In this document: in pieces, positions 31,999 through 40,800 of the stretch
Numbering within the stretch: the stretch's first letter is position 1
Layout: the number at the start of each line of letters is the position of its first letter
The notes under the pieces: generated by a model
The model's database searches: none
What the model was told of the DNA's origin: nothing
What the model saw: the letters and a program-made list of their open reading frames with translations, nothing else
Made by a program: the position numbers and the translations under genes
NCBI RefSeq assembly: GCF_042665525.1
Contig: NZ_JBHTCQ010000003.1
Coordinates: forward strand, 186,001-250,000
Origin: Allobogoriella alba
GTDB taxonomy: Bacteria; Actinomycetota; Actinomycetes; Actinomycetales; Actinomycetaceae
Reading direction: 5' to 3'
Length of the DNA stretch: 64,000 nucleotides

Positions 31999-33026
31999 GC
32001 GGCGCAGGTGCGGCCACGACCACCATCGGCGAGGCGACGGCGCTCGCCGCGCGCCTGCTGGGCAGGACCGGCGTGCCCGAGCACCACGCCGACCGCACCG
32101 CGGAGCTGTTGGTCCTCGCGGACGTCTGGGGCATCGGCTCGCACGGCCTCATGCGCCTGCCGTACTACCTCTCCCGGCTCACGGCCGGCGGCCTCGACCC
32201 GAGGGCGGAGCTCGACGTCGTCCGGGAGAACGGGTCGGTGCTCGCCTACCACGGCAACGACGGTCTCGGTCACTGGCAGCTGTGGCGCGCGGCCGAGGCC
32301 GCCACGGACCGGGCCCGCGAGCACGGTCTCGCGGTGGCCTCGGTCGCCTCGTCCTCGCACTGCGGCTGCCTGGGCCTGTACGCCCTCCCGGCCGTACGGG
32401 CGGGTCTGGTCGCTCTGGTGTTCTCGACCGGTCCGGCCGTCATGGCTCCGCCCGGGACCGCGACGCCGCTGCTGTCGACGAGCCCGCTGGCCGCCGGCAT
32501 CCCGAGCCGGCCGCGGCCGGCGATCGTCGACCTGGCGACCTCCGCCGTCGCCCGGGGGAAGATCGCCGCCCACGCGCGACGCGGCGAGCCGCTCGGCGAG
32601 GGGTGGGCGGTCGACGCCGGGGGTGAGCCGACCACCGACGCGCGCGCGGCGCTGGCGGGGATGCTCGCGCCGCTCGGCGGCGGCAAGGGGTTCGCGCTCG
32701 CCTTCCTGGTGGAGGCGCTCGCCGCGGGCCTCGCCGGGCCGGACCTCGCCACGGACGTGGTCGACATGTTCGATCGCCGTCACGACGCCGTCCCGCAGCG
32801 CATCGGTCACCTCGTCCTGACCCTCGACCCGGGGGCGATCGCGGCCGACGGGAGGGCCCAGGAGCGGCTGGACGAGCTGGCCCGGCAGGTCGGCCGGGCG
32901 GGCGGCCGCATCCCCGGGGCGGCCCGGCAGATGCCGTGGGAGCTCGACGAGGCCGCACCGGTGGAGATCGACCGGACCGTCCTCGACCAGCTGCTGTCGT
33001 GGGAGGCTGCCTCGCATGCGTCATGA
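31995..33026 (+). CDS. Ldh_2-family NAD(P) dehydrogenase (malate/lactate/ComC-like)
   Basis: The 343-residue protein has the family catalytic His50 (GIGSHGLMRLP), SSHCGCLG (usually SNHFG) and DLATSAVARGKI. Members reduce 2-keto acids: L-lactate/malate, ureidoglycolate, or (R)-sulfolactate in ComC. Standing next to a PGDH-like enzyme it suggests inversion of a hydroxy-acid through its keto acid, as described for SlcC plus ComC. Coupled to its neighbours by ATGA upstream and an 11-bp overlap downstream. Confidence 0.82.
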   Translation: MSGAGAATTTIGEATALAARLLGRTGVPEHHADRTAELLVLADVWGIGSHGLMRLPYYLSRLTAGGLDPRAELDVVRENGSVLAYHGNDGLGHWQLWRAAEAATDRAREHGLAVASVASSSHCGCLGLYALPAVRAGLVALVFSTGPAVMAPPGTATPLLSTSPLAAGIPSRPRPAIVDLATSAVARGKIAAHARRGEPLGEGWAVDAGGEPTTDARAALAGMLAPLGGGKGFALAFLVEALAAGLAGPDLATDVVDMFDRRHDAVPQRIGHLVLTLDPGAIAADGRAQERLDELARQVGRAGGRIPGAARQMPWELDEAAPVEIDRTVLDQLLSWEAASHAS

Positions 33027-33816
33027 ACAGCTCGCCGGGCAGGTGGCCGTGGTGACGGGCGCCGGCGCCGGCATCGGCCGGGCCACGGCCCGGCGGCTCG
33101 CCGCCGACGGGGCCCGAGTGGTCGTGGTCGACGTCGACGATGCCGGCGCACGCGGCACCGTGACCCAGATCGAGGACGACGGCGGCACCGCGGAACCGGT
33201 CGTCGCCGACCTCGCCGACGCGGGCCAGCGGAGCACGATCGTCCCCGCCGCGCTCGAGCGGTTCGGCCGGGTCGACATCCTCGTCAACAACGCGGCCGAC
33301 CACGGCTCACGCACGCCCGTGCTCGAGCTGCGCGAGGAGGACTGGGACCGCGTCATGGCCACGAACGTCACGGCGGCCATGACCCTCGCCCGGGACGCGG
33401 CGGCCGACATGGCGCGCCGCCAGGCCGGCGCGGTCGTCAACATCACCTCGCTGCACGAACGACTGCCGCTGGTCTCCCACACCGCCTACGCCACCAGCAA
33501 GGGCGCCCTCGCCGCACTGACCCGGTCCCTGGCGACCGAGCTCGCCCCCTACGGCATCCGCGTCAACGCCGTCCGGCCCGCCGTGATCGGCACCGAGGCC
33601 CTCGAGGTGAGCCTCGGCGAGTCGACCCGGATGCCGCCCGCCACCCTGCTGCGCCGGGCGGGGTCGCCCGAGGAGCTGGCGGCCTCCGTCGCGTTCCTGG
33701 TCTCGCCGGACGCCTCGTTCATCACCGGTGCCGAGCTGCCCGTGGACGGCGGCCGCGCGATCAGCCGGCTGCCCGACCCGTTCGGCGCGCAGTACAACAG
33801 CGGGAGCGAGGCATGA
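33016..33816 (+). CDS. Short-chain dehydrogenase/reductase
   Basis: The 266-residue classical SDR has the cofactor motif TGAGAGIG (14-21), NNA (91-93) and the triad Ser145, Tyr158 and Lys162 (YATSK). Asp39 after the second strand (VVVVDVDD) favours NAD. In this context it could be an aldose 1-dehydrogenase feeding the DgoD-like dehydratase, or a sulfosugar dehydrogenase. It ends in GAQYNSGSEA, a short extra tail. Confidence 0.88.
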   Translation: MRHEQLAGQVAVVTGAGAGIGRATARRLAADGARVVVVDVDDAGARGTVTQIEDDGGTAEPVVADLADAGQRSTIVPAALERFGRVDILVNNAADHGSRTPVLELREEDWDRVMATNVTAAMTLARDAAADMARRQAGAVVNITSLHERLPLVSHTAYATSKGALAALTRSLATELAPYGIRVNAVRPAVIGTEALEVSLGESTRMPPATLLRRAGSPEELAASVAFLVSPDASFITGAELPVDGGRAISRLPDPFGAQYNSGSEA

Positions 33817-34982
33817 TCGCCTCGGCCATCCGCACCGTCGAGACCTTCCAGGTCCCGCCGCGCTGGATCCTCGTGCGGGTCGGCACCGAGGACGGCCGGG
33901 TCGGCTGGGGCGAGTCCATCGTCGCCAAGCGCGCCCGCGCGGTCCGCGCCGCCGTCGCGGACATCGGCGAGAACCTCATCGGCGCGGACGCGCGACGGAT
34001 CGAGGACGCGTGGCAACGGATGTACCGCGACGGGTTCTTCCGCGGCGGGCCGATCCTCATGACCGCCGCGGCCGGCATCGAACAGGCGCTGTGGGATCTC
34101 AAGGCACGCTCGGCCGGGCTCCCGGTGCACGACTTCCTCGGCGGCCCGGTCCGTGAACGCGTCCGCAGCTACGCGTGGATCGCGGGTGACGACCCGGCCG
34201 GCGCGCTGGAGCACGCGCGGCAGCGGGTCGGCCAGGGCTTCAGCGCGGTCAAGATGAACGCGACCGGCGCCTCGGACCATCTCGACCGCGTCACGACGAT
34301 CGACCGCACGGTCGGGCAGGTCGCCGCCGTCCGCGAGGAGTTCCCGGACCTGGGCATCGCGCTGGACTTCCACGGCCGCGTGCACCGCGACGTCGCCAAG
34401 GTGCTGCTGCGCGAGCTCGAGCCGTTCCGGCTGATGTGGGTCGAGGAGCCGACCGTGGCCGGGAACGAGGATGTCCTGCGCGAGCTGCGCCGATGGTCCG
34501 GTTCGGTCCCGATCGCCACCGGTGAGCGTCTGCTGTCACGGTGGCAGTTCCGGTCCGTGCTGGAGGACGGCGCCGTGGACATCATCCAGCCGGACGTGTC
34601 GCTCACCGGCCTGTTCGAGCTGGAGAAGATCGCCCGCATGGCCGAGGCGTACGACGTGGCCGTCGCACCGCACTGTCCCAACGGTCCGGTCTCGCTCGCG
34701 GCCTCCCTGCAGGTCGCGTACTGCTGCGCGAACGTGGTCATCCAGGAGCAGAGCGGCGGTATCCACTACAACCAGGGCTACGCGGGCCTGCCCTCGGGTG
34801 AGCTGTTCGACTACGTCAGCGACGGGGACCTCCTGCGGACGCACCAGGGGTTCTTCGTCCGGGGCGAGGGCCCGGGCCTGGGCGTCGTCGTCGACGAGGA
34901 CGCAGTCCGTGCCGCCGACACCGCGTGGCGGATGCCGGACCCGAACTGGCGGCACGAGGACGGCCGGCTCGCCGAGTGGTGA
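33813..34982 (+). CDS. Enolase-superfamily sugar-acid dehydratase, DgoD-like (galactonate dehydratase)
   Basis: The 389-residue protein tracks Escherichia coli DgoD along its length: PPRWILVRV, GWGESIV, GFFRGGPILM, metal ligands Asp185 (LDFHGR), Glu211 (VEEP) and Glu238 (ATGERL), catalytic His287 (APHCPNGP), then QEQSGGIHYNQG and the closing WRHEDGRLAEW. It would convert D-galactonate or a close 6-modified analogue to the 2-keto-3-deoxy acid. No aldolase or kinase for that product lies in the window. Last gene of the operon; overlaps the SDR by 4 bp. Confidence 0.87.
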   Translation: MIASAIRTVETFQVPPRWILVRVGTEDGRVGWGESIVAKRARAVRAAVADIGENLIGADARRIEDAWQRMYRDGFFRGGPILMTAAAGIEQALWDLKARSAGLPVHDFLGGPVRERVRSYAWIAGDDPAGALEHARQRVGQGFSAVKMNATGASDHLDRVTTIDRTVGQVAAVREEFPDLGIALDFHGRVHRDVAKVLLRELEPFRLMWVEEPTVAGNEDVLRELRRWSGSVPIATGERLLSRWQFRSVLEDGAVDIIQPDVSLTGLFELEKIARMAEAYDVAVAPHCPNGPVSLAASLQVAYCCANVVIQEQSGGIHYNQGYAGLPSGELFDYVSDGDLLRTHQGFFVRGEGPGLGVVVDEDAVRAADTAWRMPDPNWRHEDGRLAEW

Positions 34983-35060
34983 GCCCTGCCGGTGGGCGGA
35001 GCCGGACGCCGGTCCCGGCTGCGAACGGCGCGGGTCCTGGCCCGGGCGGCCCGCGCGGCT

Positions 35061-35066
35061 TACGTT
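35061..35066 (+). promoter_or_regulatory. -10 element TACGTT, leaderless promoter
   Basis: TACGTT is followed by 6 nt and GTG at 35073. It selects that start over longer frames that run into the upstream spacer. Confidence 0.55.
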
Positions 35067-35072
35067 GACCGT

Positions 35073-36311
35073 GTGGTCCGTTCATCGCTCGCCCTCGCCG
35101 CCCTCGCCACCACGGCCATCCCGGGCCTGGACGTGGTCGCCACGCGTCCGCCGCAGTCGACGACGACCGAGTTCCAGACCACCGGCCTGCTCGACGCCGG
35201 CGGCCGCAGCTGGGTGGTGCGGGCGCCCCTGACACCCGCGGCCGGTGCCGCGCTCGAGGGTGAGGTCGCGCTGCTCGGCCAGCTGGTCCGCGAGGTCGAC
35301 GAGGGGCGCCTGCCGTTCGACGTGCCCCGTCCCGCCGGGTTCGCGGAGCTGCCGGAGGGCGGCCGGGCCATGATCCACCGGGCGCTGGTCGGCCGGCCGC
35401 TCGCGATCGACGAGCTCACCGCCGGTCCTGGCGTCTCGGCCGCGCTCGGCCGCGCCATCGCGGCGTTCCACGAGCTGGACTCCTCGGTGGTCGCGAACGC
35501 CGGGCTGCCGGTCTACGACCCGAACGCCTACCGCACGCGACGCCTCGCCGAGGTCGACGAGGCCGCACGCACCGGGCGGGTCCCGGCCGCGCTGCTCAAC
35601 CGGTGGGAGCACGCGCTCGAGGACGTCCGGCTGTGGCGGTTCCGGCCGACCCCGGTGCACGGAGACCTCGCGCCCGAGCACGTCCTGGTCACCGAGGGGC
35701 GTGTGAGCGGGGTGCTGGGCCTGTCCGAGGTGCACGTCGGCGACCCGGCCGAGGATCTCGCCTGGCTGCAGGCGTCGGCGCCCGAGGAGGCCCTCGACAC
35801 GATCGAGGAGGCGTACTCGCTCGCCCGCACGGAGAGCGCGGACGCCACGCTCATGGACCGTGCGCTGCTCGTCTCGGAGCTGGCGCTGGCCCGCTGGCTG
35901 CTGCACGGCGTGCGCACCGGCGAGGAGTCCGTCGTCGAGGATGCCGCCGAGATGCTGCGTGTGCTGGCCGCGGACGTGGCGGACGCGCCGGAGATCGGGG
36001 CCACGGAGCGCACGGCCGGCCGGGTGGCCGAGTCGGCGCCGCACGTCGCCCCGCGCGAGGAGCAGACCGGCGCCGAGCACGTGGCGGACGACGAGCAGGG
36101 CGACCCGACTGCCGAGACCGAGGGCCGCGGGGCCGAGGCCACCGATGAGCCGGAGACCGAGGCGACCGCCGACGACGCGCCCGGCGACGAGGACGAGGCG
36201 CCACGGCGCAGCGACCCGGCCGGTGTGACGGAGAACCTCGACCTCGGCTCGAAGCTGCCGGACTTCCTGGCCGGACGTGGGAACCGCGACGACGACGGCG
36301 AGCGGCGCTAA
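35073..36311 (+). CDS. APH-family phosphotransferase-like protein with acidic tail
   Basis: The 412-residue product has an aminoglycoside/macrolide phosphotransferase fold in residues about 15-300. The catalytic loop is HGDLAPEHVL, where His replaces the Asn of the usual HGDxxPxN, and the DFG-like loop reads HVGDPAEDLAWL. After about residue 305 the chain becomes disordered and Asp/Glu-rich. The substitution leaves catalysis uncertain. Such proteins commonly stand near the AdnAB genes in actinobacteria, as here. It converges with the next gene and overlaps it by 4 bp. Confidence 0.75.
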   Translation: MVRSSLALAALATTAIPGLDVVATRPPQSTTTEFQTTGLLDAGGRSWVVRAPLTPAAGAALEGEVALLGQLVREVDEGRLPFDVPRPAGFAELPEGGRAMIHRALVGRPLAIDELTAGPGVSAALGRAIAAFHELDSSVVANAGLPVYDPNAYRTRRLAEVDEAARTGRVPAALLNRWEHALEDVRLWRFRPTPVHGDLAPEHVLVTEGRVSGVLGLSEVHVGDPAEDLAWLQASAPEEALDTIEEAYSLARTESADATLMDRALLVSELALARWLLHGVRTGEESVVEDAAEMLRVLAADVADAPEIGATERTAGRVAESAPHVAPREEQTGAEHVADDEQGDPTAETEGRGAEATDEPETEATADDAPGDEDEAPRRSDPAGVTENLDLGSKLPDFLAGRGNRDDDGERR

Positions 36312-37192
36312 CCGACCGACGCGAGCTGCGCGGCAGCAGCCTCGCGGTGCTCTGGCTCGCCGGTGGTGAGCGCGTAGATGCCGTAACCGACCGGGGCGGC
36401 GGCCCACATCTCGGCGCAGTGGTCCGCCAGCCGCGGCCAGACGCTCCCGCCGGCGCGGACGTAGGCGTCGACCGTGGCCGCGAACGCCTCCTCTCCCGCG
36501 ACGCCGCGCTGGAAGAGGAAGTCCCGGGCGGGGTCGTCGACGCGGGCGGTGGTCCAGTCGAGGACGCCGGAGATCGAGCCGTCCTCGTCCAGCAGTGTGT
36601 GACCGGGGTAGATCTCGCCGTGGGTCATGACCGAGCGGTCCGGCCAGAAGGTGTCATCCGCCAGCCAGGCCTCCCAGCGCCGCAGGAGGGCCGCCGCGAC
36701 CTCGAACTCGGTCGCGACTCTCGCGACGTCCGCGCGCCAACGCTCACGGACCGCGGCCGGTTCGCGGATCTCGACGTCGGCGGACCGCGCGTCCTCGACC
36801 GGGATGCCGTGGAGCTGCGCCAGCAGCTCGCCGAGCGAGGCCGCGTACCGCGGTGACGAGGGGTCCATGTGCCACTCCGGCTCGTCCGAGACCGTCAGCC
36901 CCGGTGTGCCCGGCAGGGCCGGGTAGGCGAGGAGCTCGTCCGTGCGGATGCGCCAGTCCGGGACAGCGGCACGCAGCCGGGGACGCACGAGGTCGAGGAT
37001 GGCGGCCTCGCGCTCGATCGTCGGCAGGACGTCGGCTCGCCGCGGGATGCGCAGCACCCAGGGCGTGCCGTCCTCCTGCGCGGCGAGCACGACGCGGAAG
37101 TCGAGACCCGTCTCCACCAGGGTCGCCGACCCGGCCTCGAGACGGAGGCCGTGCGCGGCGGCACGGGCGAGGGCGTCCATCGGCGAGGGCAT
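36308..37192 (-). CDS. Macrolide 2'-phosphotransferase-like kinase (Mph family)
   Basis: The 294-residue product begins with DALARAAAHGLRL and GLDFRV, then GTPWVLRIPRR. Its catalytic loop is MTHGEIYPGHTLLD and its metal loop GVLDWTTARVDDPARDF, the pattern of Mph enzymes that inactivate macrolides with GTP. In the loop Glu replaces Asp (HGE for HGD), so activity needs testing. Chromosomal members of this family in related actinobacteria confer macrolide resistance. The ATG at 37192 gives the usual N-terminus; an ATG 12 bp downstream is also possible. It is divergent from the TIGR03086 gene. Confidence 0.78.
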   Translation of the reverse strand: MPSPMDALARAAAHGLRLEAGSATLVETGLDFRVVLAAQEDGTPWVLRIPRRADVLPTIEREAAILDLVRPRLRAAVPDWRIRTDELLAYPALPGTPGLTVSDEPEWHMDPSSPRYAASLGELLAQLHGIPVEDARSADVEIREPAAVRERWRADVARVATEFEVAAALLRRWEAWLADDTFWPDRSVMTHGEIYPGHTLLDEDGSISGVLDWTTARVDDPARDFLFQRGVAGEEAFAATVDAYVRAGGSVWPRLADHCAEMWAAAPVGYGIYALTTGEPEHREAAAAQLASVG

Positions 37193-37242
37193 CGGCTCAC
37201 GTTGCCACGAGCGCATCCGCGGCCACAACGCCATTCCCGCTC

Positions 37243-37298
37243 GTCAACCAGGCGGTTGACAAGCGGTCGTCGCTGGACTTCAATCAACCTCATGGTTG
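37243..37298 (+). promoter_or_regulatory. Strong promoter flanked by two CAACC-N4-GGTTG operators
   Basis: TTGACA (37256-37261), a 17-nt spacer and TTCAAT (37279-37284) put transcription at or next to the ATG at 37292. Operator 1 is GTCAACC-AGGC-GGTTGAC (37243-37260), overlapping the -35. Operator 2 is CAACC-TCAT-GGTTG (37285-37298 region: arms 37285-37289 and 37294-37298), overlapping the start codon. Their centres are exactly 40 bp apart. Confidence 0.65.
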
Positions 37299-37867
37299 CG
37301 AACGGGGCGGGTGCCGGCACATCGGCCGACGAGCATCGCGAGATCGCCGCCGGGTTCACGGCCCGCGTGCGCGGGGCGGCCGAGGCGGCGTGGGAGAGCC
37401 CGTCTCCGGTCGCGGGGTGGACGGCCCGCGACGTCGTCCGTCATCTCCTGGAGTGGTTCCCGGCATTCCTCGAGGGCGGCACCGGGATCCGGCTCCCGGC
37501 CGGCCCGTCTGTCGACGAGGACCCGGTGGCCGCGTGGGAGCACCACACGGCAGCGATCCAGGCGCTGCTCGAGGATCCGGAGACCGCGCGATCACCCTTC
37601 CGCCACCCGCGCGTCCCCGAGCTGCCGCTGGCCGACGCGGTGTCTCAGTTCTACACGGCGGACGTCTTCATGCACACGTGGGACCTCGCGCGCGCCACGG
37701 GCCAGGACGAGCGGCTCGATCCCGAGCGGTGCCGGGCCCTGTACGAGGGCATGCTGCCGATGGAGGAGCTGCTGCGTTCCAGCGGTCAGTACGGCCCACG
37801 TGTGCCCGTGCCGCAGGACGCGGACTGGCAGACGAAGATGCTGGGGTTCATCGGCCGGCACGTCTAG
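37292..37867 (+). CDS. TIGR03086-type protein with maleylpyruvate-isomerase (DinB-like) domain
   Basis: The 191-residue protein has the four-helix MDMPI/DinB-like metal-binding fold: WTARDVVRHLLEWFPAF carries the first His and QFYTADVFMHTWDLARATG the others. Actinobacterial members act with mycothiol or remain uncharacterised. ATG 37292 lies 7 nt after the -10 box, so the mRNA is probably leaderless. Tandem operators suggest tight repression, possibly by a MarR- or TetR-type protein not encoded here. Confidence 0.82.
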   Translation: MVANGAGAGTSADEHREIAAGFTARVRGAAEAAWESPSPVAGWTARDVVRHLLEWFPAFLEGGTGIRLPAGPSVDEDPVAAWEHHTAAIQALLEDPETARSPFRHPRVPELPLADAVSQFYTADVFMHTWDLARATGQDERLDPERCRALYEGMLPMEELLRSSGQYGPRVPVPQDADWQTKMLGFIGRHV

Positions 37868-37889
37868 CCGGCACGTCTAGCCAACAGGT

Positions 37890-40800
37890 CTAACCGGCAC
37901 GACCACCGCCGGCCTCGATCGCCCCCGTGATGCGGGCGACGATCTCGTCCTCGTCGAGGTCGCCGGCGCGCACGGTCACGTCGTGCCCGACGTAGTAGAA
38001 CGCACCGCCGATCCGTTCCAGCGGGACGTCCTGCGCCCTTGCCCAGGCCAGCCGGTACAGGGCGAGCTGCATCTCCTTCTCGGCGAGCTCCTCGTCCGTG
38101 CGCGGCGGGCGGCCGGTCTTCCAGTCGACCACCTCGAACGCCCCGTCGGAGGCGAAGACGGCGTCGATTCGGCACCGCACGATCGTGCCCGCCACCGGTG
38201 TCTCGAGGTCCACCTCCACCTCGACCGGTCGTCTGCTCGCCCACTCGGAGGCCGTGAATACGCGCTGCAGCCGCGCGAGCTCCTCGTCGGAGAGGTCGAG
38301 GGCGACGTCGTCCTCGCCGCTGCCCGTGACGTCCTCGACGTCCAAGAGCGCCGCCCGACCGTAGAAGTGCTCGACCCACGCGTGGAAACGGGTGCCCCGG
38401 CGGGAGACGACCGTGGGCTCGACGGGTACGGGTCGGCGCCGGTCGCGGGCGAAGGCCTGCGGGTCATGGATGAGCCCGACGACCGCCGAGGCGGACAGGT
38501 GGCCGTCGAGGGCGACCTCGTCGGCCGACCGGCGCTCCTGGTCGCGCTCGCGGAGCAGCAGGGCGGCGTCGTGCCGCCACCGGGCCGCGACGTCGTCACT
38601 CGCCGCCGCGGGCAGCCCGCCTCCGCGGGCGGCGCGTACGGCCGCTGCCGCCTGCTCGACGGCGCCGCGTCGCGCCCCGAGCGGGTCGAACGGCCACGGC
38701 GCGGGTGGCGCGTCGGTACCGGGATTCTGGGCGCCGTCCGCCGGCTCGGGCGCCCAGGGGGCGAGGTCCTCGACCAGGCCGGCGCGCCGCGGCTCGGCGA
38801 GGAACCGTGACGGCGGCAGCACCGACTTGCCCTCCCGGAACCACGACCCCGACAGCAGCAGGCTGTGCCGGGCACGGGTGAGCGCCACGTAGGCCAGCCG
38901 ACGTTCCTCGGCCACCCGGTGCTCACCAGCGGCGGCGCGGAAGGCCTTCCGGGCCTCCTCCACCTCCTCGTGCGTGGTTGTGCCGGCGACGTCGAGAGCG
39001 GGCAGCGCGCCGGAGTCCCGCCGCAGTGGGTAGGGCAGCTCGCCGACGGCGGTCAGCCAGGCAGACGCCGTCACGCTGCCGTCCGGCCGGACCCGGCTGT
39101 CGTAGCCCGGGAACTGCGACTCGACGAGCCCGGGGACCGCCACCACGTCCCACTCCAGGCCCTTCGCGGCGTGCACGGTGAGCACCTGCACGACGGCGGA
39201 GTCCGGTTCGACCTCTCCGGTCTCGACCGCGTCCAGGCCGCGCTCGCGCTCCTCGGCGGCGTCGAGCCAGTCGAGGAACGCCCCGAGGCCCGCCCGCTCG
39301 GCGTCGGCGGCGAAGGACGCCGCGACGTCGGCGAAGGCGTCGAGGGCGGCGCGTCCGCCCGCGGTGCCGGCGCCCGTCCAGGCGCGCCGGACCGCGACCT
39401 CGACGTCGAGGCCGAGCAGCTGCTCGGTGGCGACCACCAGCTCGGGCAGGGCGAGATGACTCAGCGCCCGGACCTGCCGCAGCACGGAGCCGAGCCGGCG
39501 CACGCGGGCAGCGCCGGCCTCGCTCATCGCCTGCCCCCGCGGGCCGGTCCACCCGGCGGGCGGCGGGTGCTCGACGGCCTCGACGAGGCTCGCCTCCTCA
39601 CGAGCGTCGAGGCGCCGGTCCGCGTCCGTGGCGAGCTGCTCGACCGCGGCGGCGGCGAGGTGCCGTGCCCAGTCCTGCAACACGTGCAGGTCCGCGACGC
39701 CGAGTCGCAGGTTGGTCAGCAGCCGGACCAGGGCGTCGCCACGGGAGGCGTCGTGGGCGACCCGCAGCGCCGCCCGCACGTCGACGATCTCGGGGGTCGC
39801 CAGCAGGCCTCCCATACCGATGACGCGGTGTGGGAGGCCGCGCTCGTCCAGGGCCCGGACGATCCCCGCGAACTGACTGCGCTTGCGGCACAGCACGGCG
39901 GCGGTCCGCTCCCCCGCGGGGCTCCAGCGTTCGGCGACGAAGTCCGCGACCCGTGCGGCCTCCTCCAGCTGGCCCGCGGCGTACAGCCCGACGACCTCGC
40001 CCGCGTCCGCACCGGGCCGGGCCTGCAGCCGCGGGACCTCGACGGCCGGTCCGGGCCGGTCCGGCCCGGGGGCGGCACGCAGCGGGACGGAGACGGCGTT
40101 GGCGGCGTCGAGGATCGCCCGGTCGTTGCGCCACGAGGTGCTCAGCGCCAGGGACTCGGCCGGCACGTGACCGGCGCCGTCGCGGCGCGGGAACCGCTCG
40201 GGGAACTGGGCCAGGGAGGCGGCCGAGGCGCCGCGCCAGCCGTAGATGGCCTGGTGCGGGTCGCCGACGGCGGTCACCGGGTGCCCGTCGCCGAACAGGT
40301 TGGCGAGCAGCTCCAGCTGAGCCACCGAGGTGTCCTGGAACTCATCCAGCAGGACCACCTTGTACTGGGCGCGCAGCTGCGCGCCCACCTCGGGTGCCGC
40401 GGCGGCGACCCGCGCGGCGAGGGCCACCTGGTCGGCGAACCCGATGAGCCCGCGCTCCCGCTTGCGGCGCTCGACCGCCTCGACGACGTCCAGCAGCGCC
40501 GCCCGCTCGTCGAGGGAGGCGAGGATCTTCTTGACGTCGGCGGTCGGCTCGGTGCGCCGGCCGCCGCCCTTGTCGGCGATGTCCGACCGCAGGTCTGCCA
40601 GCAGCGCACGGGCGTCGGCCGGGGTGAGGACGTTCTCGGTCAGCGTTCCCGCGAGCTCGAGGACCGCCTGGGTGACGGTGCTGACGGCCTTCTCGGTGGC
40701 CAGGTCCTCCTGCCAGCTCTGCACGACGTCGTCGGCGAGCTGCCAGGCCCCCGCGTCGGTGAGCAGCCGGGCGTCCGGGTCGGCGCCGACCCGCAGGGCG

